Source: Chitinophagales bacterium
GTDB lineage: Bacteria; Bacteroidota; Bacteroidia; Chitinophagales; LD1
Assembly (NCBI GenBank): GCA_019638515.1
Contig: JAHBTS010000002.1
Location: 489,558-553,557, forward strand
Direction of reading: 5' to 3'
DNA: 64,000 nucleotides
Part shown: positions 26,240 through 35,292 of the stretch, piece after piece
How the letters are laid out: every line of letters starts with the position of its first letter
Position numbering within the stretch: position 1 is the first letter of the stretch
Position numbers and translations under genes: made by a program
Notes under the pieces: model-generated
Told to the model about the DNA's origin: nothing
The model's input: the letters and a program-made list of their open reading frames with translations, nothing else
Database searches by the model: none

Positions 26240-27817
26240 GTGCCTAAATACTTAAAATATTTTCTACTCCTAACAGTTTTTGCATGTGGCATTTGGGGCG
26301 CCACAAAATTCATGTTTAATGAAACCTATGCAGAAAAAGCATTGAAACTCTTAAATACACTTTCCGGAAAAGAGCTTACACGCAACAACGATACACACCG
26401 AGTAAAGCAAGCAGAACTCCTTAAACTATACTACGAAAAATACCAACGAGCCACCATTGCCGAAGCCGCAGAAAAAGCAAACACCGAAAAAAGAATGCTG
26501 TTGGAGATGCTACGATATGCAGACAGCTTAGGGCTAAATGCTCAAGATTATCACGAAAAATATCTAAAAAATTTCGATGCACAACTCAACAACGCCAATT
26601 ACAGCTACGAAGAAAACTTGCTGCAATCCGAAATAGTATTTGCAGATGCTGCCATATCTTTTTTGCACGATGCAGCTTACGGTAAAGATATTCCCGGATT
26701 GGAGTACAACGGCATTACCCAAAACATAGACAGCGGCCGAATTACCAATGCACTGCAACAAGTGCTGGCAACCAAGCAATGGCATAAAGTACTAGATACA
26801 TTGGAGCCGCAAATTCCCGAATACCTTACCTTGAAAAAACATTACAACCACTTGCTTACATCCTTGCAGCAAAATCCAACTTTAGATACTATGCAGTGCC
26901 ATAGCGAAAACCCAATCCTTGCTCAAGAAAAATTGCATGCCATTTTCTCCTTTGCAACTACAGACACTATACTTAGTAACCATACCTTTGCCACAGCACT
27001 AAAACAATTTCAAAAAGCAATAGGTATAGACACTACCGGAATTTTAGATAAAAAAACAATAGCAGCCCTTAATGTGCCATTAACCGTGCGTGTACAGCAA
27101 CTTAAACAAAGCCTTAACTGCTGGCGATGGACAGGGCGAATAGCAGAAAAATCATTCATACTCATCAATATTCCGGCAGCTACACTGCGCATTATTCAGC
27201 GCGATTCTGCTACCGAAACCAACATGCGCGTAATTGTTGGAAAAGAACAAACCCGCACGCCTGTTTTCACTTCCTATATTTCTAAAATTATTACTTACCC
27301 TTACTGGGTTCCAACATACAATATTGCCTCTAAAGAAATTTTACCCAAAGTAAAAAAAGACATCTCCTACCTTGAAAAAAACAACTTTACCGTATTAGAT
27401 AAAAAAGGAAGAGAAGTAAACCCTGCTGAAATAAACTGGGCAACCATTTCACCTAAAAACCTACCCTATACTTTTAGGCAAGGTACCGGCTGCGACAACT
27501 CCTTAGGTGTAATGAAATTTGATCTAAACAGCCCTTTCAGCATATACCTGCACGACACCAACAGGCGCGATTTATTCTCCAAAAACGAACGCCATTTAAG
27601 CCACGGCTGTGTGCGGATAGAAAAACCTTTTTTGCTGGCAAACTTACTACTGGGCGACACAGTAAACACCACATACTTAAACGAATGTTTAAAAACTGAA
27701 AAGCCACGAGAGTTTAAACTTATCCGCAAATACCCGGTACTCCTTTTTTACATGACTGCTGATGTAAACAAACAAGGCCAACTCCAGTTCTTTAAGGATG
27801 TGTACAAAAAAGTATAG
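26240..27817 (+). CDS. L,D-transpeptidase family protein (YcbB-like)
   Basis: A protein of about 525 residues taken to start at GTG 26240, which gives an N-terminal hydrophobic anchor (YFLLLTVFACGIWG); the frame is open upstream through the BshB1 gene and cannot be coding there. Domains: a helical N-terminal part, a peptidoglycan-binding repeat (FQKAIGIDTTGILDKKTIAALN) and the L,D-transpeptidase domain ending in HLSHGCVRIEKP, with nucleophile Cys457 and His455 in the HGCVR motif. YcbB-type enzymes make 3-3 crosslinks in the periplasm. The gene is divergent from bshB1. Confidence 0.9.
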   Translation: MPKYLKYFLLLTVFACGIWGATKFMFNETYAEKALKLLNTLSGKELTRNNDTHRVKQAELLKLYYEKYQRATIAEAAEKANTEKRMLLEMLRYADSLGLNAQDYHEKYLKNFDAQLNNANYSYEENLLQSEIVFADAAISFLHDAAYGKDIPGLEYNGITQNIDSGRITNALQQVLATKQWHKVLDTLEPQIPEYLTLKKHYNHLLTSLQQNPTLDTMQCHSENPILAQEKLHAIFSFATTDTILSNHTFATALKQFQKAIGIDTTGILDKKTIAALNVPLTVRVQQLKQSLNCWRWTGRIAEKSFILINIPAATLRIIQRDSATETNMRVIVGKEQTRTPVFTSYISKIITYPYWVPTYNIASKEILPKVKKDISYLEKNNFTVLDKKGREVNPAEINWATISPKNLPYTFRQGTGCDNSLGVMKFDLNSPFSIYLHDTNRRDLFSKNERHLSHGCVRIEKPFLLANLLLGDTVNTTYLNECLKTEKPREFKLIRKYPVLLFYMTADVNKQGQLQFFKDVYKKV

Positions 27818-27921
27818 ACACAGTGCCGCTCACATCAGTCTTTCAACACTAATTAAAATATAACACAGTAAGCACTTTCGCACATTTTGTAAACAAGCAT
27901 TTTTATTCATAGGTTATTTCG

Positions 27922-27929
27922 TACCTTTG
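27922..27929 (+). promoter_or_regulatory. -7 promoter box TAccTTTG just before purF
   Basis: An exact TAnnTTTG match that ends nine bases before the ATG, so the transcript would have little or no leader. The box includes the TTG that starts the longer open frame, which argues for the ATG as the real start. Confidence 0.55.
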
Positions 27930-27938
27930 CGCAGCTGT

Positions 27939-29837
27939 ATGAGCGATTCAATTAAGCACGAGTGCGGCATAGCACTCATTCGGTTATTAAAACCTCTCGA
28001 TTATTACATTGAAAAATACCGCACCATAGCTTACGGTTTAAACAAACTGTACCTGCTTATGGAGAAACAACACAACCGCGGGCAAGATGGAGCTGGCGTT
28101 GGTGTAATTAAACTTGACCCTCCACCCGGAATACAATTTTTCAACCGTGTTCGCTCCACCAAAACACAACCTATTGTAGATATTTTCGACAGGGTTTTTT
28201 CTTCATTCCCTACAGGAAGAAAACCTCTTGAAAACCCAACTGCCGAAGCTGCTTGGAATAAAGAAAACATACCTTACGTTGGCGAGTTGCTCTTAGGGCA
28301 TTTACGCTACGGCACATACGGAAAAAACAACGACAGTTTCTGCCATCCTTTTATTCGCGAAAACAATTGGATAACCCGTAATTTGGTATTGGCAGGCAAC
28401 TTTAACATGACCAATGTAGATGCACTTTTCAATAACCTAATTGAACTAGGACAGCACCCACGCGAACGCAGCGACACCATTACGGTAATGGAAAAAATTG
28501 GTCATTTCTTAGATACCGAAGTACAAGAAATTTTTGATCGCTACAACCAACAAGGCTACACCAACAGAGAAATTACCAACTTTATTACCCAAGACCTAAA
28601 CCTAGCCAAAATACTGCAGCGCAGTGCTAAAGATTTTGATGGCGGCTACGCAATGGCAGGAATGCTGGGGCATGGCGATGCCTTTGTGCTACGCGACCCC
28701 AACGGCATAAGACCTGCCTATTATTACCACGATGAAGAAGTAGTGGTTGTGGCCAGCGAACGCCCTGCTATCCAAACCACTTTTAATGTTCACTACGAAA
28801 GCATTAAAGAAGTGCCTCCCGGAGGAGCCGTTATTATTGAGAAAGATGGAAAAGTAAAACTTCACCAAATTGTAGAAGCAGGCGAACGTAAAAGTTGTAG
28901 TTTTGAACGTATATATTTTAGCAGAGGTTCCGATTTTGAAATCTATAACGAAAGAAAACGATTAGGCGAAAAACTTACCGATACCGTTTTAAAAGCCGTA
29001 AACTACGATTTTGAAAACACCGTTTTCTCCTTTATCCCCAACACGGCAGAAGTAGCATTTTACGGTTTATTGAAAGGTGCGGAAACTTACCTCAATCAAT
29101 TTAAAACTGAAAAAATTGCCACCAACCCTAACATGCCGTTGGCAGAACTTTCTAAGTTAGTTGCACTTCGCCCACGCGTTGAAAAAATAGCAGTAAAGGA
29201 TGTAAAAATGCGCACCTTTATTACCGATGATGCCAGCCGCGATGAAATGGTAAGCCACGTTTACGATATTACTTATGGCAGTGTTGTACCCCAAACCGAC
29301 ACGCTGGTGATGGTGGACGATTCCATCGTTCGCGGAACTACCTTACAAAAAAGTATTCTCTCTATTTTAGATAGGCTTCATCCCAAAAAAATAATCATTG
29401 TTTCTTCGGCACCGCAAATCCGCTATCCCGATTGCTATGGGATTGACATGAGCCGCATGTACGATTTTGTTGCCTTTAGAGCGCTTATTGCTAAACTAAA
29501 AGACGATAACAAAGAACACCTCCTTACCGAAATTTACCAATACTGCAAACGCGATGAAGATAAATCGGCACACGAAGTAGAAAACCACGTAAAAAAACTA
29601 TACGACCTCTACACTGCCGAAGAAATAAGCAATAAAATTTCGGAGATTGTGAAGCCACAACAAATTTTTGCCGATGTGGAAGTTATTTATCAATCTATTG
29701 AAAACTTACACGAAGCCTGCCCAAACAATAAAGGCGATTGGTACTTTACAGGAAACTATCCAACACCTGGTGGCAACAAAGTAGCCAATAAAGCATTTAT
29801 GAACTACGTAGAAGGTAAAAACAACAGAGCTTACTAA
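27939..29837 (+). CDS. purF: Amidophosphoribosyltransferase family protein (long form)
   Basis: A 632-residue protein with an N-terminal glutamine amidotransferase domain (HECGIALIR with the nucleophile Cys9, and HNRGQDGAG) and a C-terminal phosphoribosyltransferase domain with the PRPP loop VDDSIVRGT (459-467). It catalyses the first step of purine synthesis, PRPP plus glutamine to phosphoribosylamine. It is about 150 residues longer than typical PurF (about 480-500), with insertions such as the block near 150-200 and a long C-terminal part; Bacteroidota often have this long form beside a normal one. Cys9 is not at position 2, so eight residues must be cut off for activity. No other pur gene is adjacent. 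Confidence 0.85.
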   Translation: MSDSIKHECGIALIRLLKPLDYYIEKYRTIAYGLNKLYLLMEKQHNRGQDGAGVGVIKLDPPPGIQFFNRVRSTKTQPIVDIFDRVFSSFPTGRKPLENPTAEAAWNKENIPYVGELLLGHLRYGTYGKNNDSFCHPFIRENNWITRNLVLAGNFNMTNVDALFNNLIELGQHPRERSDTITVMEKIGHFLDTEVQEIFDRYNQQGYTNREITNFITQDLNLAKILQRSAKDFDGGYAMAGMLGHGDAFVLRDPNGIRPAYYYHDEEVVVVASERPAIQTTFNVHYESIKEVPPGGAVIIEKDGKVKLHQIVEAGERKSCSFERIYFSRGSDFEIYNERKRLGEKLTDTVLKAVNYDFENTVFSFIPNTAEVAFYGLLKGAETYLNQFKTEKIATNPNMPLAELSKLVALRPRVEKIAVKDVKMRTFITDDASRDEMVSHVYDITYGSVVPQTDTLVMVDDSIVRGTTLQKSILSILDRLHPKKIIIVSSAPQIRYPDCYGIDMSRMYDFVAFRALIAKLKDDNKEHLLTEIYQYCKRDEDKSAHEVENHVKKLYDLYTAEEISNKISEIVKPQQIFADVEVIYQSIENLHEACPNNKGDWYFTGNYPTPGGNKVANKAFMNYVEGKNNRAY

Positions 29838-29921
29838 AACGGCAACTACTCTGCCAGATGTAACATCTGTTACCAAATTCCAGCAGCTGAATAAGCACCT
29901 TGCACGCAAATACTTTAAAAC

Positions 29922-31577
29922 ATGAAAATAATAATAGTGGGAGGCGTTGCCGGAGGCGCCACCGCAGCAACAAGACTAAGAAGACTCTCTGAAGAAAACC
30001 AAGTAATAATTTTTGAAAAAGGTTCCTATGTAAGCTTTGCCAATTGTGGCTTACCATACCATATTGGCGGCACTATTGCCAAAAGAGATGCACTGCTTTT
30101 ACAAACACCCAAAAGCCTTAAAGAGCGCTATAATTTAGATGTAAGAATCCACTCCGAGGTATTAAACATCAACCCCCAAAACAAAACCATTTCTGTAAAA
30201 AATCTTGAAACCAACGAATGCTATACCGAAAGCTACGATAAACTCCTGCTTTCGCCCGGAGCAGAGCCAATAAAACCTCCATTTGAAGGAATTGAATCGC
30301 AACGAATTTTCACCCTCCGCAACATTCCCGATATGGATAAAATAGTGGCACAAACAAAAAGTGCCCAGTCCTTTGTGGTAGTTGGCGGAGGCTTTATTGG
30401 ATTAGAAGTAGCTGAAAATTTAATTGAAGCAGGTAAAAGCGTAACCCTTGTTGAACTCGGCAACCAAGTAATGGCTCCGGTTGATTTTGATATTGCCAGC
30501 TTCTTACATGCAAAAGCAAAAGAAAAAGGACTTGAACTGCTCTTAAACACCGGAGTGCAAAAATTCCGCGACACCGAAAATGGAATTGAAGTTTACCTCA
30601 ATAATGGGAATGTATTAAACACCGATGCCGTTGTGTTGGCTATTGGCGTAAAGCCCGAAAACCAACTTGCCAAAAACGCACAACTCACCATTGGCGAAAC
30701 GGGTGGCATATTGGTAAATGCTTTCTTGCAAACCTCTAATCCCGATATCTATGCAGTAGGCGATGCCATTGAAGTAGAACACTTTATTCATCGCAAAAAA
30801 GTACTAATTCCACTCGCATGGCCGGCAAATAGGCAAGGCAGGTTGGTAGCCGATAATATTGTTTTAGGCAATACGCAAAAGTATAGTGGCACTTTAGGTT
30901 CATCTATTCTAAAATTCTTTGAACTTACGGTAGCCTCTACCGGCATGAACGAAAAGTTCTTACAACGAAACCACATTCCTTACCAAACTGCAATGGTAAC
31001 CCGTGGGCATCATGCAGGCTACTATCCCGGTGCAAAAACCTTATTACTAAAGTTATTGTTTGATACCCAAGGTGCTATTCTAGGAGCGCAAGCCGTAGGC
31101 GAAAAAGGAATTGATAAACGCATAGATATTATTGCCACTGCCATAAAAGGCAAACTCACTATTTATGATTTACCGGAAATAGAGGTTGCATATGCACCTC
31201 CTTTCAATTCGGCTAAAGATCCTGTAAACATTGCAGGTTACGTAGCCGAAAATATGCTAAGTGGCAACTTAGAAATGGTTCATTACCATAATTTTCATGC
31301 CTTTGTACAAGAACACAACGCCATTGTATTAGATGTGCGTACACCACAAGAATTTGCAGCAGGACATATAGAAGGAGCCATCAACATAAATGTAGATAAT
31401 CTAAGAGCGCAACTCGGCAGTATGGATAAGCAGCGCATGTATGTAGTGTATTGCCAAGTAGGTATGCGTGGTTACTTGGCATATAAAATTCTTAAAAACA
31501 ATGGGTTTAAAACCGTAAACCTCAATGGCGGTTATTTCTTATGGGCAAAAGTGCAAGCAGCACTTTCTGCAATTTAG
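29922..31577 (+). CDS. CoA-disulfide reductase-like flavoprotein fused to a rhodanese domain
   Basis: A 551-residue protein. The N-terminal 440 residues are a pyridine-nucleotide disulfide oxidoreductase: IIVGGVAGGATAATRLRRL, the redox Cys42 in SFANCGLPYHIGG, and a second GGGFIGLEVAENL for NAD(P)H. The C-terminal 110 residues are a rhodanese domain with active Cys511 in VYCQVGMRG. This fusion is known as CoADR-RHD, which reduces CoA disulfide, CoA persulfide or polysulfide. The substrate is not known here; since the organism makes bacillithiol, a mixed-disulfide or persulfide substrate is possible. It starts 84 bases after purF. Confidence 0.88.
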   Translation: MKIIIVGGVAGGATAATRLRRLSEENQVIIFEKGSYVSFANCGLPYHIGGTIAKRDALLLQTPKSLKERYNLDVRIHSEVLNINPQNKTISVKNLETNECYTESYDKLLLSPGAEPIKPPFEGIESQRIFTLRNIPDMDKIVAQTKSAQSFVVVGGGFIGLEVAENLIEAGKSVTLVELGNQVMAPVDFDIASFLHAKAKEKGLELLLNTGVQKFRDTENGIEVYLNNGNVLNTDAVVLAIGVKPENQLAKNAQLTIGETGGILVNAFLQTSNPDIYAVGDAIEVEHFIHRKKVLIPLAWPANRQGRLVADNIVLGNTQKYSGTLGSSILKFFELTVASTGMNEKFLQRNHIPYQTAMVTRGHHAGYYPGAKTLLLKLLFDTQGAILGAQAVGEKGIDKRIDIIATAIKGKLTIYDLPEIEVAYAPPFNSAKDPVNIAGYVAENMLSGNLEMVHYHNFHAFVQEHNAIVLDVRTPQEFAAGHIEGAININVDNLRAQLGSMDKQRMYVVYCQVGMRGYLAYKILKNNGFKTVNLNGGYFLWAKVQAALSAI

Positions 31578-31592
31578 TAACGCAACTGGGAG

Positions 31593-32810
31593 TTACCTTT
31601 TTGCCTGCTTCAATACTTTTTTGGCAGCACTATTTTTCTTTAGTCCTTTAAGTGCCGTAGCCAATTCCAGCATGGCAGGGTGGCAATCTTTATCTAGTGC
31701 CAATGCGCGATTTGCATACTCTCCGGCTTCTTTATAGTGTTTCAAGTTATTGGCTGCTTTGGCTGCGGCTATTTGTGTTTCTTTTTTATCGGTAAGTATA
31801 TCTGCCGCTGGCTTTAGCAGTTCAAATGCCAAATCGTTTTTCTTTAAGTGCAGGTAAGCTAAACCCAAAAGGTTTTTCAACTCTACATTGGTTTTTACGG
31901 TGCTCAGCGCATTGTTTAAATGGAATACACATTTTTCAAAATCCTTAGCATCAAAATAGAGTTGCCCCAACATTACATTCGCAATTTCACTGCTCATATT
32001 TATGGAATACAAACGTTCATAGGCATTCAACGCATTTTCTTTTTGCCGCGTTTCCATATACAGTTTGGCAAGGAGCGTAAGCACTTCGCGATTATTGGGA
32101 AGCATGGTAGCCGCCTTATCTAAATTTATTTCGGCTTGCTTAAAATCTTCTAAAGCATATTGAGCGCTGCCCAAGTTATAGTAGGCAACTGCAAAGAGGC
32201 TATCGTTAATAAGACATTGCTTAAAATAATCGCGTGCTTTTAGAATGTTATCCATGTTGCGGTAGCATACTCCGGCTAAGTTGTACACATCGGCACGCTG
32301 CTTATCTATTGCCAATAATTTCTCGTAGTGCTGCGCTGCATCGTTGAAGTTGCGCAAAAAGAAATACGAATTTGCCAAGTAAAACAACGCAGCCGTATCA
32401 TCGCTATTGGTTTGTAGGTGTAGCTTATACGCCATTATGGCTGAATCGTACACACTGCGGTTGTAGTAATCGTTGCCAATAGTGCGCAAATCGTTTTTTA
32501 TGCCGGGCAATTTTGAATCCTTTTGCTTTCCAAAAGAAAGGTTCAATGCCTGTGTGCGCACCTTCATTTTTTGCGAGAGGGTTTTGCTCCCCAAAGAGTC
32601 GTACACCAAAGATAACATGGCGTTTGCTTCTTTATCGCCCGGTTGTAATTGCAAGGCATGTTGGAGCGCTTTTGCTGCGGCTAAAAAACTTCGTTCGTAG
32701 TAATTTACTATACCTAACGAACGATAATAATATGCAGGATATTCTTGCTCGGTTTGCGCTTGTGCAGCAACTGTAAACAGCAGGAATGAAATGAATAAAA
32801 CAACTCTCAA
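31593..32810 (-). CDS. Exported tetratricopeptide repeat protein
   Basis: A 405-residue protein with a signal peptide (about 1-18, ending AAQAQ) and TPR helices through nearly the whole length: ALQHALQLQPGDKEANAML, YYNLGSAQYALEDFKQAEI, LLGLAYLHLKKNDLAFELL and others, about ten units. It begins with TTG 32810, since a stop codon lies two codons upstream and the signal peptide would be lost with a later start. TPR proteins are assembly scaffolds; this one should work in the periplasm or outer membrane, perhaps in surface-protein transport. It is convergent with the CoADR gene. Confidence 0.85.
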   Translation of the reverse strand: MRVVLFISFLLFTVAAQAQTEQEYPAYYYRSLGIVNYYERSFLAAAKALQHALQLQPGDKEANAMLSLVYDSLGSKTLSQKMKVRTQALNLSFGKQKDSKLPGIKNDLRTIGNDYYNRSVYDSAIMAYKLHLQTNSDDTAALFYLANSYFFLRNFNDAAQHYEKLLAIDKQRADVYNLAGVCYRNMDNILKARDYFKQCLINDSLFAVAYYNLGSAQYALEDFKQAEINLDKAATMLPNNREVLTLLAKLYMETRQKENALNAYERLYSINMSSEIANVMLGQLYFDAKDFEKCVFHLNNALSTVKTNVELKNLLGLAYLHLKKNDLAFELLKPAADILTDKKETQIAAAKAANNLKHYKEAGEYANRALALDKDCHPAMLELATALKGLKKNSAAKKVLKQAKR

Positions 32811-32883
32811 ATTCTACAAAGGTTTTGGGAAAAATACACGTTTTTACCAAAACGCAAAACAATTTTTATTGTTTCTTGCCTTA

Positions 32884-33069
32884 CTAAAACGGTATTAAGT
32901 TTTTTATCTTTTCTACCGCTGCTTCATCCATAAAACCAAAGGCTACCAGGCCAAATAGTATTAACCACAAAATTCCTTTCACTAAAAAAAATAAGAAACC
33001 TGCTGCGCCCAATTTCTTTAGCCAACTGAATTTCTTATTCTGCTCTTGTGTTTCTTGCATAAGTTGCAT
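32884..33069 (-). CDS. Small single-helix membrane protein
   Basis: A 61-residue protein with a charged N-terminus (QETQEQNKKFSWLKK), one membrane segment (FLFFLVKGILWLILFGLVAFGF) and a short amphipathic end (AAVEKIKNLIPF). ATG 33069 is the likely start; another ATG four codons in is possible. It lies between the TPR gene and htpG on the same strand. I recognise no family. Confidence 0.55.
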   Translation of the reverse strand: MQLMQETQEQNKKFSWLKKLGAAGFLFFLVKGILWLILFGLVAFGFMDEAAVEKIKNLIPF

Positions 33070-33173
33070 GAAGTGTGTATTTGGAAATTTGTTGTTTTAA
33101 TTTTCGTAAGCAAACATCTTGTTTAGAAGTAATCTAAACAAAGTTTTAACAATAAAAAGTTTTAGAGTGCAAC

Positions 33174-35039
33174 TTACTGTAATTCGGTAACGCTGCGTTG
33201 AATAAAATCGGTGAGCGCTTTTCCTTTCAGCATACCTTGTGCCAGCAATGCCAAATCGTACAGTTGCTTTACCTTTTCTTGCGATTGGGCTGCCTTCAAT
33301 ACGGTTTGAATAGAAGCATGATTGGCGTTTACTACCAAATTATACTGCTCCGGCATTTCGCCCATAAAGGCAAACTGCCCGCCACCATGCTTGCTCATTT
33401 CTGCCATTCTGCGCATAAACTCGCTGCGCGTAATTTGCACGGGCATTTCATCGGGAGCTAATGCTTTTACTTCTACTATTACTTTAGTATCATTAATGGT
33501 TTCGGCAAAAAGCTGCTTCACTTTTTCTTCTTCATCCTTGGTTAAAACCGATGCTTGCTCATTTTCCTTCTCTATCAGTTTATCAATAGTATCGGCATCT
33601 ACGCGTTTAAACACTACATCGCTTTGCTTGTACTCTAATTGTTGAATAAAATGCTGATCTATAAGTGCATCGAATTGCAACACAACATAGCCGTATTTTT
33701 TTGCGGTTTGTATGTAACTGTCTTGCCCTTCTTTATCGGTGGTATATAGCCACACTATTTTACCGTTTTTATCTTTTTGTGTGGTATTTGTTTTCTCCTT
33801 CAATTCATCAAACACAAAAAATTCATTATCGGAACTTTCGTATAAGCAAAACTTTTGCGCTGTTTCATAGAACTTTTCATCGCTCAGCATTCCGTACTTA
33901 GCAAATATGCCAAGGCTTTCCCATTTAGTTTGGAAAGAAGGGCGGTCTTGCTTAAATATTTCATACAGTTTATCGGCAACTTTTTTTACGATGTGTTGCG
34001 ATATTTTTTTCACGTTTGGATCGCCCTGTAAGTAGCTGCGCGAAACGTTTAGCGGAATATCGGGAGAATCAATTACACCTTGCAGTAAGGTTAAAAATTC
34101 CGGCACAATTTGCTCTACCGAATCGGTTACAAAAACCTGATTGCAGTATAGGTGAATTTTATTGCGGTTTAATTCTACATTGGGTTTAAACTTAGGGAAG
34201 TACAAAATTCCTTTAAGGTTAAAAGGAAAATCGGTATTGATATGAATCCAAAACAAAGGCGGCTCGCTAAACGGATACAATTCGTTGTAGAAATTGGTAT
34301 AGTCTTCGTCCTTTAACTCCGAAGGGCTTTTTACATAAGCCGGAGTGGCATTGTTTACAACATTTGGAACTGTTTGCATTAAAGGCTTACCATCGGCATC
34401 TTTGGCATCTTCGCTTGCAACTTCTTTGGTTCCAAAACGAATTTCAACAGGTAGAAAACGACAGTATTTTTCGAGCATCTGGCGGATTTTGGCTTCTTCC
34501 AAATACTCTTTGGCATCTTCGTTTATATGTAAAACAATATCGGTTCCGCGTGCTGCTTTCGCTGTTTCGCCCAATTCAAACTCGGTAGTTCCGGTGCAGC
34601 TCCAATGTGCGGCAGGTTCTTCTTTGTAGCTCTTGGTAAAAATCTCAACCTTATCGGCCACCATAAAAGCAGAGTAGAAACCCAAACCAAAATGCCCGAT
34701 AATGCTTGCTTTATCGGCACCTTCAAACTTTTTAATAAACTCTTCGGCACTGGAGAGCGCAATGGTGTTGATGTAGCGCTTTACCTCATCGGCAGTCATG
34801 CCAATTCCTTTATCGCTAATAGTAAGTGTTTTAGCCTCCTTATCAATTTTAAGCTCAATAAAAAGTTCGCCTAATTCGCTTTTTATTTCGCCCATGCTTG
34901 CCAATTTCTTGGCTTTAGTAGTGGCATCTACGGCATTGCTCACCAATTCGCGCAAAAAAATCTCTTGTTCGCTGTATAGGAACTTCTTAATAATAGGAAA
35001 TATGTTTTCTGTAGAAACTGAAATTGTACCTTTTTCCAT
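33174..35039 (-). CDS. htpG: Molecular chaperone HtpG (Hsp90)
   Basis: A 621-residue Hsp90 of normal bacterial length. The start is ATG 35039 (MEKGTISVSTENIFPI); a ten-residue upstream extension is not expected. It has the ATP-binding GHKL motifs ELVSNAVDAT, TISDKGIGMTADE and GHFGLGFYSAFMVAD, plus the middle-domain catalytic Arg region SRSYLQGD. It is a cytosolic dimer that refolds client proteins in an ATP-driven cycle and is often heat induced. It is divergent from bipA. Confidence 0.96.
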   Translation of the reverse strand: MEKGTISVSTENIFPIIKKFLYSEQEIFLRELVSNAVDATTKAKKLASMGEIKSELGELFIELKIDKEAKTLTISDKGIGMTADEVKRYINTIALSSAEEFIKKFEGADKASIIGHFGLGFYSAFMVADKVEIFTKSYKEEPAAHWSCTGTTEFELGETAKAARGTDIVLHINEDAKEYLEEAKIRQMLEKYCRFLPVEIRFGTKEVASEDAKDADGKPLMQTVPNVVNNATPAYVKSPSELKDEDYTNFYNELYPFSEPPLFWIHINTDFPFNLKGILYFPKFKPNVELNRNKIHLYCNQVFVTDSVEQIVPEFLTLLQGVIDSPDIPLNVSRSYLQGDPNVKKISQHIVKKVADKLYEIFKQDRPSFQTKWESLGIFAKYGMLSDEKFYETAQKFCLYESSDNEFFVFDELKEKTNTTQKDKNGKIVWLYTTDKEGQDSYIQTAKKYGYVVLQFDALIDQHFIQQLEYKQSDVVFKRVDADTIDKLIEKENEQASVLTKDEEEKVKQLFAETINDTKVIVEVKALAPDEMPVQITRSEFMRRMAEMSKHGGGQFAFMGEMPEQYNLVVNANHASIQTVLKAAQSQEKVKQLYDLALLAQGMLKGKALTDFIQRSVTELQ

Positions 35040-35201
35040 GAATTGATATTTTTTGCCTACTGACGGCAAAGATTATGCCATGCCTGCTTGTACTGACAAA
35101 ATGACTAAACCCAATTTGGTAAAATTACCGCATTCTGATAGTTTTCTACAAATTAGAATAAACCATTTTAGTGGTTGCAAAATTAAATTTTTACTTTCGC
35201 G

Positions 35202-35209
35202 CCCGTTTA
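35202..35209 (+). promoter_or_regulatory. Candidate -7 promoter box TActTTCG of bipA
   Basis: A TAnnTTYG box lies 84 bases upstream of the bipA ATG, in the 250-base divergent region with htpG. A TTG is 24 bases upstream, somewhat far for the usual spacing. Confidence 0.35.
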
Positions 35210-35292
35210 AAACGAAACCGAGAGCGATTTTTAAGTTATCACTTTTCTAAACATCTCAACAATTACCGCTTTTCGTTTCATCCATTTTGTAT

